Source: Bacteroidetes bacterium ADurb.Bin037 (lineage in GTDB: Bacteria; Bacteroidota; Bacteroidia; Bacteroidales; UBA932). From it: DNA of 64,000 bases. Position numbers and translations under genes: made by a program. The notes below the pieces were generated by a model. It did not search any database. It was not told where the DNA came from and saw only the letters and a program-made list of their open reading frames with translations. This document shows, piece after piece, positions 1 to 9,547 of the stretch (its first letter is position 1; each line of letters opens with the position of its first letter). Location: the NCBI GenBank assembly GCA_002071175.1, contig MWER01000005.1, positions 108,095-172,094 on the forward strand, written 5' to 3'.

Positions 1-750
1 TACGCCGAAGCAATGGTAAAATATGGCTTGCAGCGTAGTATTCGTAGGTCGAAAGCACATAATATAACTACATCGCAGTATTACAGAGAACTTTTTGCCA
101 AAAACAAAGAGTTGAAAGAAAATATAGACAAACTACTACAAAAACAAACCGATGCCAAAAAGAAACTATCGCAAGTAAAGTACGAAGTTAGCAAAGAGAA
201 ATTCAAAAATGCCAAAGCCGAAATGGGTGCAAATCTAATGGATGGTGTAAATTCGCTTTTCGGGAACCCGAAAGTAAAACAACAACTGTCAGAAATCGAG
301 CAATTACAATCCGAAATCACTTCGCTTAAAGATGAAAATCACACCTTGAAAACCGAAATGCAAACCATGCAAAAAGAGTATAACACAACCACCAATAAAC
401 TCCGAGCTGAATTGAAAAAGATATACAATTTGTTTCCCAATCTCCGGGAGTTGTTTCTATTGAAAGGATGTGTCGCTTGGTCGGCGCTTTTCCGACGACT
501 TAACAAAACGGATTTTATCGGGTAAAAAAGTAGGCTCTAAAGGCAGTTTATATTCTGCCTAATACAAACGGAACTTCTCAACAGAACATTCCAAAGCACA
601 AATAGAACCCGAGCCTGATAAATCCGGAAAGCTACGTCTTACATTGACGGAGTAGATATTATTGAGTGGTTTCGGATGAAATATCGGGAATTTCAGAGAA
701 GTATAGGGATTGATTGGACAACAAATAAAAGAATAAAAAATAGGTTATAA
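1..750 (+). pseudogene. MobV-type plasmid mobilisation relaxase, C-terminal part, decayed
   Basis: The reading frame is already open at base 1, so the gene begins upstream. The first 140 or so codons give a lysine/glutamate-rich coiled coil (QYYRELFAKNKELKENIDKL and on), typical of the C-terminal half of Bacteroides MobV/Pre relaxases, which nick oriT in mobilisable elements. The first open frame runs to a stop at 523-525, but the family's C-terminus continues in other frames: a frame reading IERMCRLVG near 460, then FSDDLTKRILSGKK near 488, interrupted by an in-frame stop at SA*YKRNF, then RLTLTE*, and finally DGVDIIEWFRMKYREFQ in yet another frame, ending at 750. At least three frameshifts and two stops show it is dead at its 3' end. 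Family call is from remembered homologues; decay is seen directly. Confidence 0.75.
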
Positions 751-800
751 TCCATTTGCTATTTATTAAACATCCACTATCTAATCCCTCTTTATTTTGC

Positions 801-808
801 TAAATTTG
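801..808 (+). promoter_or_regulatory. Bacteroidota -7 promoter box for the defence island
   Basis: The sequence TAAATTTG matches the Bacteroidota -7 consensus TAnnTTTG and sits 28 bases before the methyltransferase start. No clear TTTG -33 box is seen at the right distance, so this is a likely but unproven promoter. Confidence 0.45.
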
Positions 809-835
809 CAAACATAATATCTTGATAATAAACAA

Positions 836-3541
836 ATGACCTCAAAAGAAATAGAAGCCAATTTGATAAAACTGACGGAAAAGCAAATAAACGATGAGTT
901 TATCTACGATTTTCTGTTAGCATACGGTATTTCTAAATCTTCAGTTACACGACTAAAAAAAGGCGACTTCAATATGTCCCGAGTGGAAGGTGAAGTGCTT
1001 TATAAAGGTAAGATTTTATTTAAAAAAGCTGATACAGACAATATTTTATATGAAGTTGAGAGATTAGCTAATGACGAACGAATTTTAAAGCAAAACCCGC
1101 GTTTTGTGATGCTAACTGATAATGAAACTATTGCAGCACGAGACCTAAAACTTCGTTACAACAAAGAATTTTATTTTCATGAACTTCCGCAGAACTTTGA
1201 ATTCTTTTTGCCACTGATTGGTGGCGAAATTTACAAACAAAGCAACAATAACGAAGCCGACAGAAACGCTGCTTACGAGCTTGCCAAACTTTACGATATT
1301 CTTATCGAAGATAATTCGGCACTGAAAGAGGGACACACACATTTGCTCAACGTTTTCTTGGCACGGCTGCTTTTCTGTTTCTTTGCCGAAGATACCGGAA
1401 TTTTTGAAGAGGGTATTTTTACTAAAGCTCTAAGACTTCATACCGGCGATGATGGTGCCAACGTACATACGCTAATGAACGACTTGTTTAGGAAACTAAA
1501 CAGCAACGGCGGAGTGCATCCTGCTTATGTACAGCACTTTCCGTATGTGAATGGCGGATTGTTTCGGGAAGAGATTGACACACCGCGATTTTCGAGAAAA
1601 TCAAGAAATATACTTTTAAATTGCAGTGAACTGAATTGGAGTGAAATAAATCCCGATATTTTTGGTTCGATGATACAGGCGGTGGCAGACCCCGAAGAGC
1701 GTAGCGGACTGGGAATGCACTATACATCGGTTGAAAATATTCTGAAAGTGATACGCCCGCTTTTTTTGGATGAACTTTATGAAGAGTTTGAAAAGAATCG
1801 TGATAATGAAAAAGCATTGAGACGCCTTATCGGTCGTATGGGTAAGATAAAATTTTTCGATCCGGCTTGCGGTAGCGGAAATTTCCTGATTATAACGTAT
1901 AAAGAAATTCGTCTGCTTGAAATAAACATCATCCAACGCCTGATAGAACTTGAAGCCGAAAAAAGAGGCGAAAAAACGCTACATTTTACCAATATATCAC
2001 TTTCACAGTTTTACGGCATTGAGATAAAGGATTTTGCTCACGAAGTGGCAATGCTTTCGCTTTGGTTGGCAGAGCATCAAATGAATATAGTATTTGAAGA
2101 AGAGCTGATGGACCGAGGAAAGTCTGAACCGATACTTCCGCTTAAAGAAGCCGGACATATCACTTGTGCCAATGCTGCCACCATACGCTGGGAAGATGTT
2201 TGCCCACGAAACGAAGGCGATGAAATTTATCTGATTGGAAATCCGCCTTATTCTGGTGCAAGAATGCAAGACGGAAAACAAAAATCAGAAATGGATAAAG
2301 TTTTCTCTCACTTAAAGAAATATAGAGATTTGGACTATATATCCATTTGGTTCTATAAAGGAGCAAAATATATTGAAGGATATAATGCCAAATTGGCTTT
2401 TGTTTCCACCAATTCTATCAGTCAAGGACAACAGGTGGCTCTTTTGTGGCCCAATGTTTTAGATAAAAACATAGAAATTCATTTTGCACACACTTCTTTT
2501 AAGTGGACAAATAATGCCATAGGAAATGCGGGTGTCACAGTTATTATTATTGGACTTCGGAATATTGTAAACAATCAACCTAAATATCTTTTTACAGATA
2601 ATATTCGTAAAGAAGTTAAAAACATAAATGCCTATTTATTAGATGCGCCAAATGTGTATGTTCCTGAAAGAATGACTTCTATTTCCGGCTTTATGAGAAT
2701 GAATTTTGGCAATATGCCAAATGACGGAGGAGGATTAATTTTTGATGAAAACGAATATAATGAAGCCGTTGAGAAAAACAAGCTTGTTTCAAAGTTTTCA
2801 AGACCTTATATGGGTTCTTATGAATTTTTGAATGGCTATAAACGATATTGTTTGTGGATTGAAGATGAAGAACTCGAAGAAGCGATTAAAATTAAAGAGA
2901 CTGCCGATAAAATAGAAGTTTGTAGAAATCATCGATTAAAAAGCAAAGATAAAGGAACAAACAAATTAGCTGAACGCTCGCACCAATTTAGAGATAGAAA
3001 TATTGCGAAGGAAAGTGCTATCATTATACCACGCGTATCATCAGAAAGAAGAGATTATATACCTATTGGTTTTCTTGCACCTGATACTATTATTGCAGAT
3101 TCAGCAATGGCTATCTACGATGCCCAACCTTGGCTTTTCGGTGTCCTTCATTCCAAAATGCATATGGTTTGGGTGGATGCTGTGGGAGGGAAACTAAAAA
3201 CAGACTATCGTTATTCAGCTAAGCTTTGCTACAATACTTTTCCGTTTCCCGAAATATCGGATAAGCAGAAATACAGCATTACTCAGTATGTCTTTTCTGT
3301 ATTGGATGAGCGTGCTAAGTTTCCACAGAAAACTATGGCTTGGCTCTATAATCCCGAAACAATGCCGAGTGGACTTCGGCAAGCTCATCATGACTTGGAC
3401 GAAGCCATAGAACGTTGCTATCGCCTTGCACCATTTAACAGCGATGCCGAAAGACTCGAATATCTGTTCCGCCTTTACGATGAAATGATACGTAAAGATA
3501 CATTGTGGGCAAAGGAGAAGAGGAGGAGAAGAAAGAAGTAG
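836..3541 (+). CDS. Class I SAM-dependent adenine DNA methyltransferase (COG1002/MmeI-like)
   Basis: A 901-residue N6-adenine DNA methyltransferase. Motif I (SAM binding) is FDPACGSGNF at residues 341-350 and the catalytic motif IV is NPPY at 469-472. The N-terminal 300 residues resemble the helical domain of COG1002 methyltransferases (IGGEIYKQ, FLPLIGG). The C-terminal 400 residues should carry target recognition (IIPRVSSERRDYIP, FGVLHSKMHMVWVDAVGG are family signatures). I see no obvious PD-(D/E)xK nuclease motif in the N-terminus of the sort found in true MmeI-type fusion enzymes, so cleavage would have to come from another protein, such as the GIY-YIG gene 6 kb downstream. First gene of the island; the next starts 26 bases after its stop. 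The protein ends in a very basic tail (KEKRRRRKK). Confidence 0.88.
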   Translation: MTSKEIEANLIKLTEKQINDEFIYDFLLAYGISKSSVTRLKKGDFNMSRVEGEVLYKGKILFKKADTDNILYEVERLANDERILKQNPRFVMLTDNETIAARDLKLRYNKEFYFHELPQNFEFFLPLIGGEIYKQSNNNEADRNAAYELAKLYDILIEDNSALKEGHTHLLNVFLARLLFCFFAEDTGIFEEGIFTKALRLHTGDDGANVHTLMNDLFRKLNSNGGVHPAYVQHFPYVNGGLFREEIDTPRFSRKSRNILLNCSELNWSEINPDIFGSMIQAVADPEERSGLGMHYTSVENILKVIRPLFLDELYEEFEKNRDNEKALRRLIGRMGKIKFFDPACGSGNFLIITYKEIRLLEINIIQRLIELEAEKRGEKTLHFTNISLSQFYGIEIKDFAHEVAMLSLWLAEHQMNIVFEEELMDRGKSEPILPLKEAGHITCANAATIRWEDVCPRNEGDEIYLIGNPPYSGARMQDGKQKSEMDKVFSHLKKYRDLDYISIWFYKGAKYIEGYNAKLAFVSTNSISQGQQVALLWPNVLDKNIEIHFAHTSFKWTNNAIGNAGVTVIIIGLRNIVNNQPKYLFTDNIRKEVKNINAYLLDAPNVYVPERMTSISGFMRMNFGNMPNDGGGLIFDENEYNEAVEKNKLVSKFSRPYMGSYEFLNGYKRYCLWIEDEELEEAIKIKETADKIEVCRNHRLKSKDKGTNKLAERSHQFRDRNIAKESAIIIPRVSSERRDYIPIGFLAPDTIIADSAMAIYDAQPWLFGVLHSKMHMVWVDAVGGKLKTDYRYSAKLCYNTFPFPEISDKQKYSITQYVFSVLDERAKFPQKTMAWLYNPETMPSGLRQAHHDLDEAIERCYRLAPFNSDAERLEYLFRLYDEMIRKDTLWAKEKRRRRKK

Positions 3542-3567
3542 CACATTATGCATAAAAACAAATCATT

Positions 3568-4812
3568 ATGTTAGGTAAAAACTTTGAAGAAAACGAACCA
3601 ACTGATTACGATTATTTCAAAAATAAACGTACAGACAAAGTGTATATGAGTAAACGAATATTAATAGAAGGCATTGAGTCAACTAAAGAGGGAGTTGTTG
3701 AAAAAGAACGTCCTGTCAGATATGTTTCAAAGGTTTTAGAAAATGAACAACAAGAATTTGTTAAAATTAAAGATGAGATAGTTCTTAGAGTTACTCCTAA
3801 TGCTAGACAAGAAATTGTTGCAAAAATTCTTGAAGACACACGAAATATCTTGATGCTTCAAATTCAAAGGTTTACAACTCAAACAGGAGCACCACATAGA
3901 ACATATTTTACTTTTGTTGGAAAAGAAATAGCAAAACTCTATTTTTTCATTAGGAATATTGCACTTTTACCAATTGAAGGAGAAGGCAAACAGCAATTTA
4001 CAGATGACTATCTAGAAAATATAATTCTTTCAAAACAAAATATTTTGAAGTTTATTAATGATCAGCCTGAACTAATCCCTGAACTTCTAGAAGAATTACA
4101 AAAGCATGATATCAAAAGTGATGATATAAGAGGATTAGCTTACAGAAAAGAACAGTTAGAAATATTTAGGCAGATGCTTGAATCAGATGAATATTTTGAA
4201 AAAAGAAAACAAGAAAAGTTAATTACTAAGAATGAGGCGGTTTGGCAAAACTTTTTTGAAGAAAATTCGTGGATTCTGGGATATGGACTCAATTATGTCT
4301 TTAATTCTGAATTAGATGACAGTAAATTAGAGCAAGTTGTAAAAGGCTATGATTTTAATAATTCAGGCAAGAGAGTTGATTTGTTCATGAAAACAAGAGG
4401 AATTATCAATTCTCTGTGTTTTGGAGAGATAAAAACGCATAAAACTTCATTATTAAAAGACACAACGCCTTACCGAAAAGGAAGTTGGATGGTCAGTAAT
4501 GAACTTGCAGGTGGAGTGGCTCAAATTCAAAAAACAGTTCAAAAAGCTATAGAGTCAATTAAAACAAAGACTGAAATCAAAGATGAATTTGGAAGCTTAA
4601 CAGGCGAACAACTTTATCTATATAGTCCAAAATCTTTTTTATTAATTGGTTCTTTACAGGAATTTATGGAAGAAAATGGGATAAATGAAGATAAGTTTTC
4701 ATCATTTGAATTGTTTAGGAGAAATATAATAAATCCTGAAATTATTACTTTTGATGAATTGTATGAAAGAGCTAAGAATATAGTTAATAATCCACAAGTA
4801 GTTATTAGTTAA
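3568..4812 (+). CDS. Shedu-like DUF4263 nuclease (SduA family)
   Basis: A 414-residue protein whose C-terminal third carries a PD-(D/E)xK nuclease core: GKRVDLFMKT with D271, then FGEIKTH with E287 and K289. The preceding segment (NEAVWQNFFEENSWILGYG) is the usual entry to the DUF4263 domain of Shedu SduA, an anti-phage nuclease that acts as an oligomer. The N-terminal about 200 residues (DIRGLAYRKEQLEIFRQML) are the variable region thought to regulate or sense in this family. It follows the methyltransferase by 26 bases and is followed within 10 bases by a membrane-anchored protein, so it is probably co-transcribed. Nuclease residues are seen; Shedu membership is from memory of the motif; the target is unknown. 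Confidence 0.8.
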   Translation: MLGKNFEENEPTDYDYFKNKRTDKVYMSKRILIEGIESTKEGVVEKERPVRYVSKVLENEQQEFVKIKDEIVLRVTPNARQEIVAKILEDTRNILMLQIQRFTTQTGAPHRTYFTFVGKEIAKLYFFIRNIALLPIEGEGKQQFTDDYLENIILSKQNILKFINDQPELIPELLEELQKHDIKSDDIRGLAYRKEQLEIFRQMLESDEYFEKRKQEKLITKNEAVWQNFFEENSWILGYGLNYVFNSELDDSKLEQVVKGYDFNNSGKRVDLFMKTRGIINSLCFGEIKTHKTSLLKDTTPYRKGSWMVSNELAGGVAQIQKTVQKAIESIKTKTEIKDEFGSLTGEQLYLYSPKSFLLIGSLQEFMEENGINEDKFSSFELFRRNIINPEIITFDELYERAKNIVNNPQVVIS

Positions 4813-4822
4813 TTCAAAAAAC

Positions 4823-5362
4823 ATGGAACTTTTATTATCAATAGTAGTGGCATCGGCTACGTTAATATATACAGTTGTTACTATTTTTCAATTAGTTGAA
4901 AGTAGAAAAAACAGATTTTTAAAGGAATCGCCCAATATTGTTCCTTTCTTAAAAACAACAGAGGAGCATTCAGTTTTACAACTAATTATCAAAAACTTTG
5001 GAGAAGGAATTGCCAAAAATGTGAAAATTTCTTTTTCAAAAGACTTTAATCGTTTTGGAAAAGAGAAAAAGCTTTCAGATATAGGCATTGCTAAGTATGG
5101 TATGAATTATTTTCCACCACAATATGAATTGAAGTTTGATATTCACTGGATGAATGATATTTGTAATTCTCATCAAGGAGATGATATTGAAATAATAATA
5201 ACTTGCGAAAATATCCATAACCATAAGTTCGAAGAAATATTTTTATTGCCATTTAAGCAATTATTTGGACAAATCTATGTTACACCACCTGAAACTTATA
5301 TGGGACAAATTCCATATTATCTTAAAGAAATTAATTCAACTTTAAAGAAAAACAAGAATTAG
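4823..5362 (+). CDS. Membrane-anchored protein of unknown function, Shedu neighbour
   Basis: A 179-residue protein with one N-terminal membrane segment (LLLSIVVASATLIYTVVTIF, about residues 3-22) followed by a soluble, probably cytoplasmic beta-rich domain. The phrase LIIKNFGEGIAKNVKISF resembles the NxGxGxAxNV strand pattern of Ig-like or CARDB-like beta sandwiches often seen in small membrane-tethered proteins. It begins 10 bases after the Shedu-like gene and is equally AT-rich, so a functional partnership is plausible, for example tethering or sensing. I do not recognise a named family, and the membrane segment could alternatively be an uncleaved signal anchor. Confidence 0.65.
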   Translation: MELLLSIVVASATLIYTVVTIFQLVESRKNRFLKESPNIVPFLKTTEEHSVLQLIIKNFGEGIAKNVKISFSKDFNRFGKEKKLSDIGIAKYGMNYFPPQYELKFDIHWMNDICNSHQGDDIEIIITCENIHNHKFEEIFLLPFKQLFGQIYVTPPETYMGQIPYYLKEINSTLKKNKN

Positions 5363-5408
5363 TATATAAGCTTTAATCTGAAGAGAGAAATAATTAAAAA
5401 CAAATAAT

Positions 5409-6866
5409 ATGAACAGGCCTGTTTCAACCATAAATACACTGATTACTGTTGATTATTTGAAAAATCAGAGAGAAAATCAGTATTTTGAGCGTAAAGGTCT
5501 TGGAGAAAAAGAGTTAAGTCCCGCTAAGGTTGCTAATGAACTTATCGGTATGCTTAATGCCGATGGTGGAGTTTTGGCATTTGGTGTTTCGAATGATGGT
5601 GCTATACAAAATGTTGATGAATGTGGAGAAGGGCTTAATAAGTATCGCACCTTAGTTTTTGATTTTATTCAACCTGCAAGCGGAATTGAATTAGAGGAAG
5701 TTGTAGTAGATGGAAAAAGAATATTTTTGTATCATGTAGAGCAAGATGTAGAACGTGTTTTTAGTCGTAAAGACAATGAAAGAGTGTTTTTAAGGGTTTG
5801 GGATACTAATAGAGAACTTGACCGTGACCATATAAAAAAGTTGGAATATGACAAAGGAATCCGAAAATTTGAAGAGGAGATTGTTAAAGATTTTGATGTT
5901 GAAGATTTAGACTATGCACTATTAGATGAATATAAGAAGAAACTAAATTATCAAGGGTCTGTTAAAGAGTTACTCTCGGCAAGACACTTAACAAGAAAAG
6001 TCAATGGCATACAGTATGTTAAAAATGCCGCTATTCTTTTGTTTGCAAAAGACCCTGAAAAATACATTAATTCTGCATCTGTTCGTTATATTCGGTACAG
6101 TGGTACGGAAGCTCTTACAGGAGTAAGCCATAATGTTATTAAAGATGAACGATTTGAAAATAATATCCCTCGCTTGATTGATACTCTTAAATTGTTTTTG
6201 CGAACTTCACTCAAAGACTATTATTTTTTAGATATTGAAACCGGTAAGTTTAAGAAAGTTCCTGAATATCCCGAAGAGGCTTGGTTAGAGGGAGTTGTAA
6301 ATGCTCTGTGTCATCGTTCTTACAATCGTCAGGGCAATTCAATTTATATAAAGCATTTTGACGACCGCATTGAAATAAGTAATAGTGGACCGTTACCGGC
6401 ACAAGTAACAGTTGAGAATATAAAAACAGAAAGATTTGCTCGTAATCCTCGCGTAGCTCGTGTTTTAGAAGACTTAGGATATGTAAGGCAATTGAATGAA
6501 GGAGTTTCTAGAATATATGAGTCTATGGAAAAATCAATGCTTTCAGAACCCGAATATAAGGAAGCAAATACAAATGTATATCTGACTTTACGAAATAAAA
6601 TTAGTGGACATATTAAAACAATTCATCATTCAATTATAGAAACTATTGAAAATCAGTGGGAGATGTACAATGATTCTCAAAGGAAGATTTTGCATTGCTT
6701 GTTTTTTACTTATCAAGCAACATTAGCAGATTTTGTCAGATATGTAGGTGTAAATGAGAAAACACTTAGAATATATTTAAATAATTTTATTCGTGATGGA
6801 TTAGTTGAAAAAATCAGCGAAAAACAAAGAGATATTAATGCATTATATGTTTTCAAAAAAATCTAG
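5409..6866 (+). CDS. AlbA_2/Schlafen-like ATP-binding transcriptional regulator
   Basis: A 485-residue protein of the AlbA_2 plus divergent GHKL ATPase type. Residues about 18-130 form the AlbA_2 (Schlafen-like) domain, starting YFERKGLGEKELS and including the LNADGGVLAFGV strand. Residues about 290-390 resemble the HATPase_c_4 domain (VVNALCHRSYNRQG, then IEISNSGPLP). The last 75 residues form a winged helix (LHCLFFTYQATLADFVRYVG). Such proteins are frequent in defence islands and are usually called transcriptional regulators, although nuclease or sensor roles have been proposed for relatives. It starts 46 bases after the membrane protein and is followed by a repeat-containing 224-base gap, so it may regulate the downstream helicase-nuclease pair. 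Confidence 0.8.
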   Translation: MNRPVSTINTLITVDYLKNQRENQYFERKGLGEKELSPAKVANELIGMLNADGGVLAFGVSNDGAIQNVDECGEGLNKYRTLVFDFIQPASGIELEEVVVDGKRIFLYHVEQDVERVFSRKDNERVFLRVWDTNRELDRDHIKKLEYDKGIRKFEEEIVKDFDVEDLDYALLDEYKKKLNYQGSVKELLSARHLTRKVNGIQYVKNAAILLFAKDPEKYINSASVRYIRYSGTEALTGVSHNVIKDERFENNIPRLIDTLKLFLRTSLKDYYFLDIETGKFKKVPEYPEEAWLEGVVNALCHRSYNRQGNSIYIKHFDDRIEISNSGPLPAQVTVENIKTERFARNPRVARVLEDLGYVRQLNEGVSRIYESMEKSMLSEPEYKEANTNVYLTLRNKISGHIKTIHHSIIETIENQWEMYNDSQRKILHCLFFTYQATLADFVRYVGVNEKTLRIYLNNFIRDGLVEKISEKQRDINALYVFKKI

Positions 6867-6881
6867 GAGTATTTCGACACG

Positions 6882-7064
6882 ATTAAGGAACATTATGCGA
6901 TTCGCTTAACATGTAGATTGTCAGTGTTTTTTTAATTAAGGAACATTCCGGTGCCATTAAGGAACATTATAAAAGTTAGTTAATGTACTGATTATCAGTG
7001 TGAATTTTTAGTTAAGGAACATTTTGTTCAAATTAAGGAACATTTAAGGGCAGTTAAGTGACAT
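6882..7064. repeat. Two and a half tandem 74-76 bp units with a 13-bp core ATTAAGGAACATT
   Basis: Five near-identical copies of ATTAAGGAACATT begin at 6882, 6935, 6956, 7011 (first base G) and 7032, with a degenerate sixth at about 7053. Spacings alternate 53, 21, 55 and 21 bases, because a larger unit of 74-76 bases (6882-6955 and 6956-7031) is repeated and carries two cores each; a GATTRTCAGTGT segment is also shared. The array fills the gap between the AlbA_2 regulator and the helicase. Each core would read IKEH, a peptide found in the tails of related AlbA_2 proteins, so it may be an eroded coding repeat; alternatively it is a set of binding sites. Confidence 0.8.
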
Positions 7065-7090
7065 AAAGGATAAATAAATTTACGGGCAAT

Positions 7091-9547
7091 GTGGATTCTA
7101 ACCACAATGCTCAGCAACAAGCATATAACATGACATATTCAAAAGAACTTCAAGAAAAAATAGATGAATTGGGGCTTGTTAAAGAAAACATTCTTTACAT
7201 GACCATTGCCAATGAATTCCTTCACGCTATACGTGTTAGAGAAAAAAATGTAGAATATCGAGATTTGACCGATTTTTATTTGAAAAAGCTTTTCAAAAGA
7301 GATAAATCAGGAAATTATACGGAGATGAAACCGATTAAGTACCTACTTCTACAAGGTGAATATTCTCCAACCAGTCCACATATGTTAGTGGAGTTGAGAG
7401 GTTGGGTTATAAAAGAAAAAAACTACCCAAGCGATTTAGTACGAGATAATTATGTGGTCTATGACGATTCTATAAATCTTTTGCTTGGGGAAGTTGCCTA
7501 TGACAGCGTGAATTTTCCCATACTTATTCCTACCCAAAAACGAGAAAAAGTTGAAGTAAAACACCCGGAATATTTGAAACCAATTAATTTGGTGGAAGTG
7601 GAGTATGCACAAACGGGACGCAGCAAGAAAACCAACGAGATGGGAATGCGTGAAATGCAACAAAAAGCATTTAAGGCACGCACAGCCAAATACTTGCTTA
7701 TAAAAGCACCACCCGCATCGGGAAAATCTCGTGCGTTGATGTTTATTGCTTTGGATAAATTGGCATATCAAGGTATTAAAAAAGTTATTGTTGCCGTACC
7801 TGAGCGCTCAATTGGTAGTTCGTTCTGTTTCACTGAGCTTACAAAACATGGTTTTTTTGCTGACTGGGAAATCAACCCTCGATATAACCTTTGTACACCT
7901 GCAAGTGAAGAGAGCAAAGTAAGAGCCTTTATCAATTTTCTTGAAAGCGAAGAGCGAATTCTAATTTGCACACACGCTACCCTGCGATTTGCTTACGGAG
8001 GCATTCAACCAAAAGACTTAAATGATACATTAGTGGCTGTAGATGAGTTTCATCACGTTTCAGCCGATGGCGATAATCGACTCGGAGAAGTGGTGAAAAG
8101 TATCATGGAAAACTCAAATGCCCACCTTGTTGCTATGACCGGGTCTTATTTTCGGGGAGATGGTGTTCCTGTGTTATTGCCCGAAGATGAAGCTAAATTT
8201 ACAAAAGTAACGTACAACTATTACGAGCAATTGAATGGTTATGAGTATCTAAAATCATTAGGAATTGGCTATCACTTCTATCAGGGCAGATATTATAAAG
8301 AACAGCCAGACACAGGTGTTTCTGCATTAACCGAAATATTAGATGAGGAAAAGAAAACCATTATACATATTCCGAGTGTTAATTCTGCTGAGTCTTCGAA
8401 ACAAAAATTAGAAGAAGTAAGTCACATTATCGATTGTTTGGGAGAAATTGAGTATCAGGATGAAGAAACGAAAATAATGTATGTAAAAAGTCGGCGTAGC
8501 CGACGAATACTTAAAGTTGCCGATTTAGTCAATGATAATCCACAATCGCGAGACAAGGTTGTAGCATATTTACGTGGAGTAAGTAAGGCGGAAGATATTG
8601 ATATTATTATTGCTTTAGGAATGGCTAAAGAAGGTTTTGATTGGCCATTTTGCGAGCATGCTCTTACTATAGGTTATCGAGGTTCTCTGACTGAAATTAT
8701 TCAAATAATAGGACGTGCAACTCGTGATAGTGAAAATAAAACACATGCACAATTCACCAACCTGATTGCTCAGCCTGATGCGGTAGATGATGATGTAAAG
8801 TTAGCTGTAAATAATATGTTGAAGGCAATTACCGCATCTTTGCTTATGGAGCAAGTGCTTGCACCAAACTTTAATTTTAAACCGATGAATTTGAAAGATA
8901 ATGACGATGAGCTAGATGAAGAAGATGATGATATGACTATCCATATAAATGGATTTAAACTGCCCACTTCGCAACGTGCTAAAGATATAATAGAAACAGA
9001 TCTAAATGACTTGAAAGCACGTATATTGCAAGATGACACAATGCTTCGTGCTATACCCGGTAATATTGAACCTGAGGTTATTAACACCGTACTTATTCCT
9101 AAAATTATTTGCGAAGTATATCCGGACTTGAATGAGGAAGAGGTGGAAGCTGTTCGACAGCATGTTGTTGTTGATTCGGTAATTAAAAATGGATCTATCA
9201 CGGAGCAGGGAGGTAAGAAATTTATTCGGATGGCAGGTAGTTTTGTAAATATTGATGACATTCATATTGATTTGATTGATACTATTAACCCATTCCAAAA
9301 AGCATTTGAGATTTTATCTAAGAGTGTAACAACTACTGTATTGAGGACAATACAAGATGTTATAAATCTAACTAAAATTGACATGACAGAAGCTGAAGCT
9401 GTTTTGCTTTGGCCCAAAATAAACGAATGGTTTAAAGAAACCGGAGAAGAACCAGATATTCACTCATTTGATGCTCGTGAAAGACGACTTGCAGAAGGAT
9501 TGTTGTTTTTAAGAGAAGAAAAAAGAAAGAGAATGCAAAATGGCTAA
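7091..9547 (+). CDS. SF2 DEAD/DEAH-box helicase of the defence island
   Basis: An 818-residue superfamily 2 helicase. Counting from the GTG at 7091, Walker A is APPASGKS at 206-213, the DExH box is DEFH at 318-321, motif III is MTGSYF, and motif VI is QIIGRATR at 538-545. The 200 residues before Walker A and about 250 after motif VI match no domain I know; the acidic stretch DDELDEEDDD near residue 605 probably links domains. Either GTG 7091 or ATG 7130 may be the start; the ATG gives a more ordinary N-terminus. The stop overlaps the GIY-YIG gene by 8 bases, so the two are translationally coupled. The likely role is DNA or RNA translocation or unwinding in a restriction-like system with that nuclease and the upstream methyltransferase. 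Confidence 0.85.
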   Translation: MDSNHNAQQQAYNMTYSKELQEKIDELGLVKENILYMTIANEFLHAIRVREKNVEYRDLTDFYLKKLFKRDKSGNYTEMKPIKYLLLQGEYSPTSPHMLVELRGWVIKEKNYPSDLVRDNYVVYDDSINLLLGEVAYDSVNFPILIPTQKREKVEVKHPEYLKPINLVEVEYAQTGRSKKTNEMGMREMQQKAFKARTAKYLLIKAPPASGKSRALMFIALDKLAYQGIKKVIVAVPERSIGSSFCFTELTKHGFFADWEINPRYNLCTPASEESKVRAFINFLESEERILICTHATLRFAYGGIQPKDLNDTLVAVDEFHHVSADGDNRLGEVVKSIMENSNAHLVAMTGSYFRGDGVPVLLPEDEAKFTKVTYNYYEQLNGYEYLKSLGIGYHFYQGRYYKEQPDTGVSALTEILDEEKKTIIHIPSVNSAESSKQKLEEVSHIIDCLGEIEYQDEETKIMYVKSRRSRRILKVADLVNDNPQSRDKVVAYLRGVSKAEDIDIIIALGMAKEGFDWPFCEHALTIGYRGSLTEIIQIIGRATRDSENKTHAQFTNLIAQPDAVDDDVKLAVNNMLKAITASLLMEQVLAPNFNFKPMNLKDNDDELDEEDDDMTIHINGFKLPTSQRAKDIIETDLNDLKARILQDDTMLRAIPGNIEPEVINTVLIPKIICEVYPDLNEEEVEAVRQHVVVDSVIKNGSITEQGGKKFIRMAGSFVNIDDIHIDLIDTINPFQKAFEILSKSVTTTVLRTIQDVINLTKIDMTEAEAVLLWPKINEWFKETGEEPDIHSFDARERRLAEGLLFLREEKRKRMQNG

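Noticed and set aside
6882..7064. Possible CRISPR array
   Set aside because: The 13-base cores are too short, spacings alternate between 21 and about 54 bases, and the sequence between cores is itself repeated, unlike unique spacers.
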